NCBI RefSeq assembly: GCF_008085915.1
Contig: NZ_VSJK01000007.1
Location: 124,001 to 188,000 of the forward strand
Length of the DNA stretch: 64,000 nt
DNA from: Oceaniovalibus sp. ACAM 378
Lineage (GTDB): Bacteria > Pseudomonadota > Alphaproteobacteria > Rhodobacterales > Rhodobacteraceae
Reading direction: 5' to 3'
Below the pieces are notes generated by a model. The model saw only the letters and a program-made list of their open reading frames with translations. It had not been told where the DNA came from and did no database searches. The translations under genes were made by a program, and so were the position numbers. Below are positions 48,496 through 57,563 of the stretch, piece after piece; position 1 is the first letter of the stretch; every line of letters starts with the position of its first letter.

Positions 48496-50249
48496 TTCGC
48501 GTGCTCCCCGCCCTCAAGACTTTGCTCGGTGCCATAGCTTTTTGGGTTCCCGGTCGAGTTTACAGTCACCTCATCCGCGAAATGCTTCATCACCAGACGG
48601 ATCGGATTGGGCGCGGCCTGGCCCAGCCCGCAGATCGATGCATCGACCATTGCGGTGCTCAACTCTTCCAGCAATTCCTGATCCCAGTGATCGGCCTGCA
48701 TCAGCTTGACCGCCTTTTCGCACCCCACCCGGCAGGGCGTACACTGGCCGCAGCTTTCATCCTCGAAAAACCGCAGCATGTTCAGCGCCGCACCCTTTGC
48801 GCTGTCGTTTTCGGACAGAACGACAACGGCGGCTGAGCCGATGAAACTGTCCAAAGGTTGCAGCGTGTCGAAATCGAGAGGTACATCGTCAATCGAAGCT
48901 GGCAGCAGGCCCGACGACGGACCACCCGGTTGATAGGCCTTGAACACATGACCGTCTGCCATGCCACCGCAGGCTTCGATGATGTCAAGAATGGTCGATC
49001 CGGCAGGCAGGAGTCGAACACCCGGATTGGCGACCCGGCCGGACACCGAGTAACTGCGCAACCCCTTGCGGCCGTTCTTTTCGATGCTGTTCAGGCATTC
49101 CGGCCCTTCGCGGCAGACCCGCGCGATCCACCACAGGGTTTCGACGTTGTGCACCAGCGTCGGGCGGCCAAAGACGCCGACCTGTGCCACATAGGGCGGG
49201 CGATGACGCGGCAACCCGCGCTTGCCCTCGATGCTTTCGATCATCGCGGATTCTTCGCCGCAGATATAGGCACCCGCGCCACGCCGCAGATCAATATAAC
49301 CTTTCGCGACAATCCCGGCCTGTTCCAGCACACCAATTTCAATCGCGAGGATTTCCAATACCGCCGGGTATTCGTCGCGCATATAGATAAAGCATGTGTC
49401 CGCCTCGACCGCCCAGGCTGCGATCAGCATGCCCTCAAGAAACAGATGTGGCGAGCGTTCAAGATGGAAACGATCCTTGAACGTTCCCGGCTCTCCCTCG
49501 TCGCCATTGACCGCAAGATATCGCGGCCCCGCATTGCCCCGCACAAAGCCCCATTTCGTACCCGAGGGGAAACCCGCCCCACCAAGGCCACGCAAACCGG
49601 ATTCCTTGATGCGGGCCTGCACCTCTTCCCAGTTGCCGTCTTGGCGCAGGTTTTTCAGCGCCTCGTATCCGCCACCGGAGACATAGGCGTCGAAACCTTC
49701 ATAATTGGGCAGATGCGCATGGGTGTCCTGCGCGGCGATGGCGGCCTGCACCTTTTCGGGTGTCGCATGGTCGATGTGATTGTGGCCCAGTTCCAGCACC
49801 GGCGCCGTATCGCAGCGCCCCATGCAGGGCGCACGCAACACACGCACCTCGGCAGGGTCCAGCCCATCCTCAAGCGCCGACTTCAGCGCCTGCGCACCGG
49901 CCATCTCGCAAGGCAGGGAATCGCAGACCCGGATCGTCAGCGCGGGCGGAGGTGTTTCGCCCTCTTTGACCACATCGAAATGCGCATAGAAAGTGGCGAC
50001 CTCGTAAACCTCGGCCATGCTAAGCCGCATCTCTTCGGCCAGAGCACGCAGATGTGCCGCAGAAAGATGGCCGTAACGATCCTGAATAAGGTGGAGATAT
50101 TCAATCAGCAGATCGCGGCGGCGCGGTGCGTCTTTCAGCAGGTTGCGGACCTCATCCCATGGCTCGTCTTGCAACTGGCGGCCCTTGGGGGTATGACGCC
50201 CCTTGCCTTTGCCGGATTTCCAAACGCCTTTTTGTTGATCCAAAGCCAT
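48492..50249 (-). CDS. Formate dehydrogenase diaphorase subunit, NuoE-NuoF fusion
   Basis: 585 residues. Residues about 25-170 are NuoE-like with a thioredoxin-fold [2Fe-2S] motif (CDSLPCEMAG, CMGRCDTAP); the rest is NuoF-like with the FMN site GLRGLGGAGFPSGTKWGF, the NADH site GDEGEPGTFKDR and the [4Fe-4S] motif ESCGQCTPCRVGCEKA. It passes electrons from the catalytic subunit to NAD. In Rhodobacter capsulatus these are two proteins (FdsG, FdsB); the fused form resembles Fdh1B of Methylorubrum extorquens, whose partner is a tungsten enzyme. No chaperone genes such as fdhD or fdsC are in the window. Confidence 0.93.
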   Translation of the reverse strand: MALDQQKGVWKSGKGKGRHTPKGRQLQDEPWDEVRNLLKDAPRRRDLLIEYLHLIQDRYGHLSAAHLRALAEEMRLSMAEVYEVATFYAHFDVVKEGETPPPALTIRVCDSLPCEMAGAQALKSALEDGLDPAEVRVLRAPCMGRCDTAPVLELGHNHIDHATPEKVQAAIAAQDTHAHLPNYEGFDAYVSGGGYEALKNLRQDGNWEEVQARIKESGLRGLGGAGFPSGTKWGFVRGNAGPRYLAVNGDEGEPGTFKDRFHLERSPHLFLEGMLIAAWAVEADTCFIYMRDEYPAVLEILAIEIGVLEQAGIVAKGYIDLRRGAGAYICGEESAMIESIEGKRGLPRHRPPYVAQVGVFGRPTLVHNVETLWWIARVCREGPECLNSIEKNGRKGLRSYSVSGRVANPGVRLLPAGSTILDIIEACGGMADGHVFKAYQPGGPSSGLLPASIDDVPLDFDTLQPLDSFIGSAAVVVLSENDSAKGAALNMLRFFEDESCGQCTPCRVGCEKAVKLMQADHWDQELLEELSTAMVDASICGLGQAAPNPIRLVMKHFADEVTVNSTGNPKSYGTEQSLEGGEHAK

Positions 50250-50275
50250 CCGTGCACATCTCCCATGTTATTCCC

Positions 50276-50304
50276 ATTGTTTAACTTAATTTCCTTAGGG
50301 TCAA
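50276..50304 (-). promoter_or_regulatory. Likely promoter for the formate dehydrogenase operon
   Basis: On the minus strand TTGACC (50304-50299) and AACAAT (50281-50276) are 17 bases apart, 27 bases before the start codon. The 263-base gap around it holds no convincing gene. Confidence 0.45.
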
Positions 50305-50512
50305 CACGTCTTTGGGATGACATTCTGCTGGTCTGACCCGTGCAGCGCAGTGAATGGACAGAGCTCAAAAAGACCTTTGCCGGAGTCCCGCAAGCATTTG
50401 ACCTTGATGCAGCCATGGCCCGTAATCCACTGCGGAAACCATCCGGCGCGTTGCCAGGTTTGCCCACAATAATGCGAGGCATAAGCGCCCACAGCGAAGA
50501 TTGCCCCGACAG

Positions 50513-51100
50513 TCAAACGGCGAACGATTTCTGTTCCGTTACGATCATATCCATCGGAATATCGTGCGGTTGGGGAAAGATTGTCGACAGCTTCGCCGAC
50601 GCATATCCGACTCCGATCTTGAACGGACAGGGATCAAGTGACGCCAGTGTCCTGTCGAAATAACCACCGCCATACCCAAGCCGGTAACCCTGTTCATCCC
50701 ACCCCACCAGAGGTGCCAGCGCAATATCCGGTGTCACGACCTCGGCGTTGGCCGGAGGTACGGGAATATTCCAGTCGCCGCGGACCATTTTCGTCTCGGG
50801 TGTCCAACGGCGAAACACCAGCGGCGCTGCTTTGGTTTCGACCAGCGGCAGCGCAATCATGACACCGGCGTCGTGCAATCGGGCCATCAGGCCACGCAGA
50901 TCCGGCTCGCCCTTGATCGGCCAGTACATCGACAGGATCCGCCCCCGCGCGCCATCGAACCGGGTTTGAAGGATGGCCTCCAGATTAACCGCCAGACGGT
51001 CCGAGGCAGAGGCATGTTCCGTCACACTGAGCGTTTTTCGCGCCACCCGCAATTCTTCCCGCCGGGCCTTGCGCCAGCCCGGAACCTCTGTTGATTTCAT
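50513..51100 (-). CDS. 5-formyltetrahydrofolate cyclo-ligase
   Basis: 195 residues. It converts 5-formyl-THF to 5,10-methenyl-THF with ATP, recovering a dead-end folate. The C-terminal signature GYRLGYGGGYFDRTLASLD and the N-terminal ARREELRVARKTLS basic segment identify the family. It overlaps the upstream nitronate monooxygenase-like gene by 4 bases and lies upstream of the formate dehydrogenase-fhs-folD run, so folate genes are grouped here. Confidence 0.93.
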   Translation of the reverse strand: MKSTEVPGWRKARREELRVARKTLSVTEHASASDRLAVNLEAILQTRFDGARGRILSMYWPIKGEPDLRGLMARLHDAGVMIALPLVETKAAPLVFRRWTPETKMVRGDWNIPVPPANAEVVTPDIALAPLVGWDEQGYRLGYGGGYFDRTLASLDPCPFKIGVGYASAKLSTIFPQPHDIPMDMIVTEQKSFAV

Positions 51101-52140
51101 CGGCTCATCCCTTGGTCAGCGGCCCTTGCAGAGCCCGCGTCAAGACAGGCGACCGCATCGCGCACCATCCTTTCAATCCGCACAGCCGCCGGAACGACAT
51201 CACGGATCAACCCGGCCCCCTGCCCGGCATAGCTGGGCATCGCCTCGAGGTCGCCGGTGGTGGTTCGCAGGGGGGAATCCGTGCTGAAACGGTATCGCTC
51301 TGCGCCATCATCCCAGGCAATCGGATCACGCGGCAGGTTGTCGGGATCATGCCCCAGAAGATCGCCGTTGAGTGACTTTGTGATGCTGTTGGCGATCACC
51401 CGCACGGCAGCCCCCTTGGGCCAGTTCAACACAAACACATCCGTCAGAACCGTATCGGCACCCGAGGCATCGACAACCCGTTGCTTGTGAAACGGATGGG
51501 CAAAGGATTCTTCAGCCGCCAGAAAAGCCGTGCCGCATTGAACGCCCTGCGCACCAAGCGCAAGCGCGGCGGCCAGCCCCTTGCCGGTCGAAACCCCACC
51601 AGAGATGACAACTGGCAGCCGGATGTCTTGCATGATCTCTTCGGCCAGGGCGAACGACCCCGTCCGCCCGTGCACGTGCCCCCCCGCCTCGATCCCCTGG
51701 GCAATGATGACATTGGCACCTGCGGCTTCGGCCTTGCGCGCTTGCGCAGCCGATCCGACCTGATGCAAGACCAGCGCACCCCGGTCTCTGACCCGCGCAA
51801 TCACTTCGGGCATTACATCCCAAAAGAACGAAAAGGCTGTGATCCCAAGCGCGAAACACTGTTCTATCTGCGCATCAAGAAGCGCCGGATCCGTGGCGGC
51901 GGGGATCAGGTTGACCGCAAAGTCTCTGTCGGTCGCCGCGCGCAACGCCGTAACCTCGGACGCGATCAATTCAGGGCTTTCGCGGACCATCCCCAGTGTC
52001 GGATATCCGCCCGCATCAGCGACCGCAGCGGCCAGTTCCCACCGCGCGACGCCGCCCATGCCCGCAAGCAGGATCGGCACCTTGCACCCCAGCACCGAAC
52101 ACAGCGGCGTTTCCAACCTGCCTGACGATCTGTGGGGCAT
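51097..52140 (-). CDS. Nitronate monooxygenase-like flavoprotein
   Basis: 347 residues, an FMN-binding TIM barrel of the NMO/2-nitropropane dioxygenase family. LLAGMGGVARWELAAAVADA, the active-site loop IIAQGIEAGGHVHGRTGS with the candidate catalytic His, and VVISGGVSTGKGLAAALALG with GAQGVQCGTAFLA are present. Physiological substrate unknown; nitronates such as propionate-3-nitronate are those known for the family. It overlaps the cyclo-ligase gene by 4 bases. Confidence 0.87.
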   Translation of the reverse strand: MPHRSSGRLETPLCSVLGCKVPILLAGMGGVARWELAAAVADAGGYPTLGMVRESPELIASEVTALRAATDRDFAVNLIPAATDPALLDAQIEQCFALGITAFSFFWDVMPEVIARVRDRGALVLHQVGSAAQARKAEAAGANVIIAQGIEAGGHVHGRTGSFALAEEIMQDIRLPVVISGGVSTGKGLAAALALGAQGVQCGTAFLAAEESFAHPFHKQRVVDASGADTVLTDVFVLNWPKGAAVRVIANSITKSLNGDLLGHDPDNLPRDPIAWDDGAERYRFSTDSPLRTTTGDLEAMPSYAGQGAGLIRDVVPAAVRIERMVRDAVACLDAGSARAADQGMSR

Positions 52141-52281
52141 TCCGGTCTCCTGAGTCTTCTGTCAGTCTGGAAAGTGTCTGCCCTTTGCAGAAGAACGTAA
52201 AGAGGCCCCCAAAAGATCGGGAAAACCGGGCATCGGCGATGTCGGATACCGCGAAACGGTCAGAGGCTCACAGCCCTGAAA

Positions 52282-53550
52282 TCAGATTGTTGCTGCGGCG
52301 TCCGAGGGCGCATAGTCGAGATATGTCTGATGGGTGGCGATATGATCGGCTACAAATTTGGCATCGTGCCAGACCCCCCAGATAAACGACGACCCGCGCC
52401 GCGATTGCCATGGAAGCCCGACAAAATAGATGCCTTGCTGATTGGAAATACCTCGATTGTGGATCGGTTTGCCAGACGGATCAAAGACATCAGCCTGCAA
52501 CCAGCCATAGTCCCGGGCATACCCCGTGGCCCAGATCACCGAGGTCACGCCACAGGCCTTGAGGTCAAGCTCCCGTATCGGCGTGCTCAGGCAATCGGGA
52601 TCGGGCCATCCCGTGCGGGCCTCGGGCTCCTCTGGCAGATCAAGCCCGTTTTGCAAGACATAGGCATCCGCCTCGTCAAGCACCGACAGATAATTCGCAT
52701 CCCCCCGGGCGATGTTGTCGATCAGATCGGAGGCAAAGTGCAACTTGCCGTCCACAAAACGCTGGGTACGTCCGACCAGTTGCATTCCACTGGCGGCGAA
52801 CCGTCGGAAATCGACCGTTCTGCCGCCATTGGCACCGCTGACCGCGATGGTCACATGCTCGGTTCCCGGACCGGGTGTCTGCATGTCCCATTTGCCAAGA
52901 ACCCCCAGCCACCAGACAAAATCGCGATTGCGATAACTGCGGGGCGGACGATCATGTGGCCCGACGGACAGAAACACCTGCCGCCCGGCGTTCATCAATT
53001 CTTCGGCAATCTGCGCACCCGACGATCCCGCCCCCACCACCATGACCGCACCTTCGGGCATCTGATCGGGATTGCGATAGGCGTTCGAGTGAATCTGGAC
53101 GAGCTCCGCATCGGCAGGGATCAGACCGGGAAAGACCGGTTGCTGGAACGGGCCGGTTGCCGCGACGATATTTTGCGCTTCGATCATGCCGTCAGAGGTT
53201 TCCACCCGAAACCCCGACCCGCCCTCGATGCGGCGCGCATGTCGCACGTCGACGCCGCAGCGGATCGGTGCTTTGATCTTTTCCGCATAGGCGACAAAAT
53301 AATCCGCAACCGCGTCCTTGGCGGGAAAACCATCAGGCCCGCAGTCCGCAAACGTGAGTCCCGGAAAACGGTCGTGCCAAGCAGGACCGTTGGCCACCAG
53401 CGTATCCCACCGGGCGGTGCGCCAGCGTTCGGCGATCCGGGCGCGCTCAAGCACCAGATGGGAAATGCCGTTCTGGCCAAGGTGTTCGCTCATCGCCACC
53501 CCGGCCTGACCGCCGCCGACGACCAGTGTGTTTACTTTTTCAATCGGCAT
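52282..53550 (-). CDS. FAD/NAD(P)-dependent flavin monooxygenase-type protein
   Basis: 422 residues. Two Rossmann motifs are visible: VVGGGQAGVAMSEHLGQNGI (FAD, residues 10-30) and VVGAGSSGAQIAEELMNAG (NADPH, about 170). Between them FPGLIPADAELVQIHSNAY resembles the FMO fingerprint. The substrate is unknown. It is divergent from a RidA and DUF1028 pair across 137 bases, which suggests shared control and perhaps an amine or imine oxidation pathway. Confidence 0.88.
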   Translation of the reverse strand: MPIEKVNTLVVGGGQAGVAMSEHLGQNGISHLVLERARIAERWRTARWDTLVANGPAWHDRFPGLTFADCGPDGFPAKDAVADYFVAYAEKIKAPIRCGVDVRHARRIEGGSGFRVETSDGMIEAQNIVAATGPFQQPVFPGLIPADAELVQIHSNAYRNPDQMPEGAVMVVGAGSSGAQIAEELMNAGRQVFLSVGPHDRPPRSYRNRDFVWWLGVLGKWDMQTPGPGTEHVTIAVSGANGGRTVDFRRFAASGMQLVGRTQRFVDGKLHFASDLIDNIARGDANYLSVLDEADAYVLQNGLDLPEEPEARTGWPDPDCLSTPIRELDLKACGVTSVIWATGYARDYGWLQADVFDPSGKPIHNRGISNQQGIYFVGLPWQSRRGSSFIWGVWHDAKFVADHIATHQTYLDYAPSDAAATI

Positions 53551-53687
53551 CGCAGCACTCCTGTTGTTCGCATTTCCGTCAAAGATTATCCGCTCCCCCG
53601 ACGCCCGAAACTGGCAATGGACAGCAGCATGGCGCTGTTCGTCCTTTCACCTATACTCGGAAATTCCACCATGACCGGAGCATAAAC

Positions 53688-54104
53688 ATGGCGCATACCC
53701 GCATTCGAAAATTCAACACCTCCGAAACCTATCCCGAACAGAACCTCGACAACGATCTGTGTCAGGCCGTGGTCACCCGGGGTGGCAAAACGGTCTGGCT
53801 GCGGGGTCAGTGTCCGCAAAACCTCGATGACTTCACCAATATTGCGAGTCACGATCCGGTGGAGCAGACCCATAAGGTCATGCAGAACATTCGCCAGCTT
53901 CTCGAAGAGGCCGGCGGCAGCATGGAGCATCTGGTCAAAGTCGTCGTCTATATCACTGATGTGCGTCACCGCGAGGCCGTGTACCGAACCATGGGTGAGT
54001 ATATCAAAGGTGTGTATCCGGTTTCGACCGGCCTTGTGGTTCAGGCACTTGCCCGCCCTGAATGGCTGGTTGAAATCGACGGCACCGCGGTAATTCCGGA
54101 ATGA
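53688..54104 (+). CDS. RidA (YjgF/YER057c/UK114)-family protein
   Basis: 138 residues from the ATG at 53688. Family segments: HKVMQNIRQLLEEAGGSMEH, VKVVVYITDVRHREAVYRTM and VVQALARPEWLVEIDGTAV with the conserved Arg. RidA-type proteins hydrolyse enamine/imine intermediates. The N-terminus is longer than in true RidA, so it belongs to a divergent subfamily. It overlaps the next gene by 4 bases. Confidence 0.9.
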   Translation: MAHTRIRKFNTSETYPEQNLDNDLCQAVVTRGGKTVWLRGQCPQNLDDFTNIASHDPVEQTHKVMQNIRQLLEEAGGSMEHLVKVVVYITDVRHREAVYRTMGEYIKGVYPVSTGLVVQALARPEWLVEIDGTAVIPE

Positions 54105-54775
54105 CCTTTTCGCTCGTGGCCCGCTGCGCCGAAACCGGGATGTTCGGGGTGGCGATCGCGTCTTCCTCGCCTGCGGTCGCCGCGCGCTGTTCCTTTGTCC
54201 GTGCAGGTGTCGGGGCTGTGGCATCGCAGAACGTAACGGACCCGACGCTTGGCCCGCTGACGCTCGATCTGATGGGCGGTGGCGCCAGCGCACCCATGGC
54301 CATCGCCGAAGTTCAAAAGCGCGGCAAGTTCATCGAATACCGGCAAGTACTGGCCGTCGACGCAAAGGGGCACACTGCGATTCATTCGGGGCCAAACTCG
54401 TTGGGTATCTGGACACAGGCACAGGCGGAAAATGTCGCCTCAGGCGGTAACCTGTTGGCAAATGACAGCGTGCCTCAGGCAATCGCCGATGGATTTCTGA
54501 CCGCGAAGGGCCATATCGGCGACCGGTTGATTGCCGCGATGCGCGCCGGATTGGCCGCCGGAGGCGAGGCCGGGCCGATCCATTCTGCGGGTATGAAAAT
54601 CGTCGACAAGGTCAGTTGGCCAGTGGCCGATCTGCGTTGCGACTGGACCGAAGACTGCCCGATCGAAAACATTGCAACCGCTTGGCTCGTTTATAAACCG
54701 CAGCTCGACGCCTATATCCAGCGCGCGCTCGACCCACGCGAAGCGCCTTCATACGGCGTGCCCGGCGACGATTGA
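54101..54775 (+). CDS. DUF1028 (Ntn-hydrolase-like) protein
   Basis: 224 residues. MTFSLVARCAETGMFGVAIA, SSPAVAARCSFVRAGVGAVA and SQNVTDPTLGPLTLDLMGGG are the N-terminal block of the DUF1028 family, predicted to have an Ntn-hydrolase fold. No reaction is known for the family. It is translationally coupled to the RidA gene (ATGA), a pairing seen in other genomes. Confidence 0.88.
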   Translation: MTFSLVARCAETGMFGVAIASSSPAVAARCSFVRAGVGAVASQNVTDPTLGPLTLDLMGGGASAPMAIAEVQKRGKFIEYRQVLAVDAKGHTAIHSGPNSLGIWTQAQAENVASGGNLLANDSVPQAIADGFLTAKGHIGDRLIAAMRAGLAAGGEAGPIHSAGMKIVDKVSWPVADLRCDWTEDCPIENIATAWLVYKPQLDAYIQRALDPREAPSYGVPGDD

Positions 54776-55740
54776 CGACATAACACCTCGGCCAACGGAA
54801 TTTGGAATGTCCCATCACCTGTTTGTCGGGAATGGGGCGACTCCTGCCGTCTGCGCGTCGCCATTGCACGGGGACGGACAAAGGCACTGGTGCCGATGGC
54901 TAGGATCCGCATCCGCCATGCGCCCGGAATGAATGAATCCCGACGCGAATCAATTAAAGAGAATTGCACTGGCAGAAGCCGCAAACAGCCAAGTTGATTT
55001 CCAAATGTTTCCACCCGAAGCGTTTCGACGGTTAAGAAATACGAAACACACGTTAAGGTTGATTAACTTTCTAGCCCTTCTATCACAGGATGTGTTCTTG
55101 AATATTTTTGGATAAAAAACCTCGTTTAGTCGGGGCCAGATCCTCGTTCGACATCCAAGATCGTCCTGGAGCAGGTAATACTGAGATGCCGTTAACATAC
55201 TGATAACGATTAATAAAATGATATTGCTTGGATGCGAGACCGCAGTGCGTTAACCTATGTTAATTACCGAACGGCACAAATGCGTCTAATCTATAACCCG
55301 ATGCATCTACAGAAGTGTCCGACGCTTCAAGTCGCGGACATGCCACTGGCTTTTCGTTGCCTTTATAGGGACGCAGAGGCTGATTTATCGCACATCAGAA
55401 CCTTGGGTTCTATGTGCACCCATTTCATCGACCCGAAAGCAATTTTAACCACAGGGAATCCGGAACGCGAACAGAGGGGGCCTGAGGACAGAAGAAACCG
55501 AACCAAGAGTTATAAACTATTATCTAAAAATCCCTTATCTGACTGTAACAACAGTCGAATACACACCATACTATTAATATTTGATTAATCCGCATCAACC
55601 AAGTCCGCTTGCTGATTCTACAACTCAATTCAGCGCACATTTCGTGCGCCCTTTTGGAGTGCGAGTCATTGAATTTCGTAGATACCAATTTTATCAATGC
55701 TGTTTCCCACCGAGATCACGACCCAAAATCGACAAACGTA
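54776..55740. other. AT-richer gene-poor stretch
   Basis: About 960 bases with no gene that I can support. From about 54930 the base composition is plainly more AT-rich than the flanks, and the short frames that exist have neither ribosome-binding sites nor the G/C third-position bias of this genome. It probably marks an insertion or a decayed accessory segment. Confidence 0.6.
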
Positions 55741-56730
55741 TCGCTATTCTTTGCCCAGGTCTGGTTTCGGCCCGGTGAGATTGCACTGATCGGGGACAAA
55801 CGCCGCGCCACTTACCCCCAACCTGGGGTGCAGGGTGTGGCGCGTCGTAGCGCACTGTGCGACGGGCTTCTGCGGCTCGACACCGTGCCGCCCACGGCCG
55901 GATCCTCTGATCTTTGGGGACGTTTCCTGCTGACAATCGCCGGGATCGAGCGGGAGTTGAACCGCAGGATCAGTCTTGTCACCACTTATCATGCGGCCAA
56001 ATTGCGCGCGCTGGTCCGGCATCTGACTGACCGCGACGAAACGAGTCTGTCCGAGCCGCACGCACGGGCGGGGCGGGCGCTGTCCCAGCGGCAGGTGACA
56101 CGCCGCCTGAATGAGATCCGCGCCCCACAGGGCCGCAACATCGGGTTCGCCGAAGCCGCGCAAGGGAATGAGGCGCTGCTGATTTCCCGGGATCAGGACC
56201 GGGATGAAGGGCGCAAACCGGATCGTGCCGATACCGCGGCCGCAGTCAGGTCAATGCGAAATAGATCACCACACCCCAGACCACGACGCAGAACGCAATT
56301 GCGGCAATGCGGATACGGCGGCCTGTCAGACCGCGCCGCGCAACAGTGTTGCGAAAACCCCGATGCGTTGTGTTGCCTGCGTTCATACCAGCGTCCTGTC
56401 GCAAATTTTCCGTTTTTAAAGTATTGCCAATTTCCTGCATCGCGGTCGCGTCTTTCCCATTTCTGTTCCGGCATACTGACGCCCGGGCCGATCGGTCAAT
56501 TCCGGCGATTACGGAATAGCGGCGGACGATGCATGGATACCACAGCCGGTAACCCGGCTGGTGCGATCAGGTTAACCACCGATACCCGTCGGAACATGCA
56601 CAAACCGCGCAAATCTCCGATGGGGAGCCCGCACCCAAGGCAGCGTGAATTACTTAACGTCAACGCGTGCACCACAATCACGGCAAAGCGCACCTTTAGT
56701 CAAACCAATTGGAGAAAAACACCATTGTGA
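55609..56730 (+). CDS. Hypothetical protein, possibly a decayed gene
   Basis: An open frame of 373 codons. Only the part from about 55741 to 56260 (residues 45-217) shows the G/C-rich third positions of real genes. That part includes WFRPGEIALIGDKRRATYPQ, FLLTIAGIERELNRRISLVT, YHAAKLRALVRHLTDRDETS and AGRALSQRQVTRRLNEIRA. The first 44 codons and the last 150 look non-coding; the end runs antisense over a small membrane-protein frame. No family recognised. It is probably a shorter gene, or one broken at both ends. Confidence 0.35.
   Translation: MLILQLNSAHISCALLECESLNFVDTNFINAVSHRDHDPKSTNVSLFFAQVWFRPGEIALIGDKRRATYPQPGVQGVARRSALCDGLLRLDTVPPTAGSSDLWGRFLLTIAGIERELNRRISLVTTYHAAKLRALVRHLTDRDETSLSEPHARAGRALSQRQVTRRLNEIRAPQGRNIGFAEAAQGNEALLISRDQDRDEGRKPDRADTAAAVRSMRNRSPHPRPRRRTQLRQCGYGGLSDRAAQQCCENPDALCCLRSYQRPVANFPFLKYCQFPASRSRLSHFCSGILTPGPIGQFRRLRNSGGRCMDTTAGNPAGAIRLTTDTRRNMHKPRKSPMGSPHPRQRELLNVNACTTITAKRTFSQTNWRKTPL
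56246..56386 (-). CDS. Small single-pass membrane protein
   Basis: 46 residues from an ATG at 56386 with AGGA 7 bases upstream. An arginine-rich half (HRGFRNTVARRGLTGRRIR) is followed by one membrane segment (IAAIAFCVVVWGVVIYFALT) that ends the protein. Function unknown. It is antisense to the doubtful hypothetical frame, and only one of the two is likely real in this stretch. Confidence 0.4.
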   Translation of the reverse strand: MNAGNTTHRGFRNTVARRGLTGRRIRIAAIAFCVVVWGVVIYFALT

Positions 56731-56778
56731 GGCGGAATTCAGCCGTCACATAAAAGATATTTTAGCGGGGGATCTGTT

Positions 56779-57501
56779 ATGGATCACAAAGTTGTTGGAA
56801 ATACGTCATTTAAAATTGCTGATCGGGGTGGTGGTGTCCGTTTTCGGACGGCGGATGAAGCACCGATGCACCAAGCGTTGCGTTGGGTCGATTCGGACGT
56901 CACCAAACGTGTTGTCGACATCATCGGTGCATCCTGCATTCTGCTGTTCGTCATGCCCGTGTTCTTGCTGATCGTCGCAGTGATCGCGCTGGCCGGTGAC
57001 GGGCCGATATTTTTCGCCCATCAGCGCGTTGGCCGGAATGGCGTGGCGTTTCGCTGTCTCAAGTTCCGCACGATGCGAACCGATGCCGACTATGTGCTGG
57101 CCCGGCATCTTGCGGAGTGTCCCGCCGCGCGACGGGAATGGGCGCAAACCCGGAAACTGCGAAATGATCCGCGGGTTCTGGCGATCGGACGTCTATTGCG
57201 CCGGTCAAGTCTCGACGAGCTGCCGCAACTGATCAACGTGCTGCGCGGCGAGATGAGCCTGGTCGGCCCGCGCCCCATAGTAGACGATGAGGCCCCGAAT
57301 TACGGCGTCGACTTCGCCTATTACCTTGTGCTGCGCCCCGGCATCACCGGGTTGTGGCAGATCAGCGGCCGCAACGACACGACCTATGCCGAGCGGGTGG
57401 CGTTCGATGTGCGCTATGTCCGCGAGCGATCGCTGATTGGCGATGTCGGCATCTTGTTGCGCACCATCGTCGTTGTCGTGAACGGGCGCGGCGTCCATTG
57501 A
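56779..57501 (+). CDS. Exopolysaccharide sugar (phospho)transferase, initiating type
   Basis: 240 residues of the bacterial sugar transferase family (PF02397), which attaches the first sugar phosphate to undecaprenyl phosphate. One membrane segment (IIGASCILLFVMPVFLLIVA) is followed by the catalytic core: QRVGRNGVAFRCLKFRTM, LRRSSLDELPQLINVLRGEM, SLVGPRP and LRPGITGLWQISGRND. It lies at the start of a small exopolysaccharide cluster, next to a shortened flippase. Confidence 0.93.
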   Translation: MDHKVVGNTSFKIADRGGGVRFRTADEAPMHQALRWVDSDVTKRVVDIIGASCILLFVMPVFLLIVAVIALAGDGPIFFAHQRVGRNGVAFRCLKFRTMRTDADYVLARHLAECPAARREWAQTRKLRNDPRVLAIGRLLRRSSLDELPQLINVLRGEMSLVGPRPIVDDEAPNYGVDFAYYLVLRPGITGLWQISGRNDTTYAERVAFDVRYVRERSLIGDVGILLRTIVVVVNGRGVH

Positions 57502-57563
57502 CCCGACTCCGCGTCTGAACGTGACGGCGTGCACCCGAGCACGCAAAGAGAAGGGCAACGGAC

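Noticed and set aside
50301-50516. 71-codon minus-strand frame after the cyclo-ligase gene, starting at an overlapping TTG
   Set aside because: The overlap looks like coupling, but the sequence has no family, odd composition, and overlaps the formate dehydrogenase promoter candidate.
55232-55588. 118-codon plus-strand frame in the AT-rich stretch
   Set aside because: No ribosome-binding site, no third-position bias, no recognisable fold.
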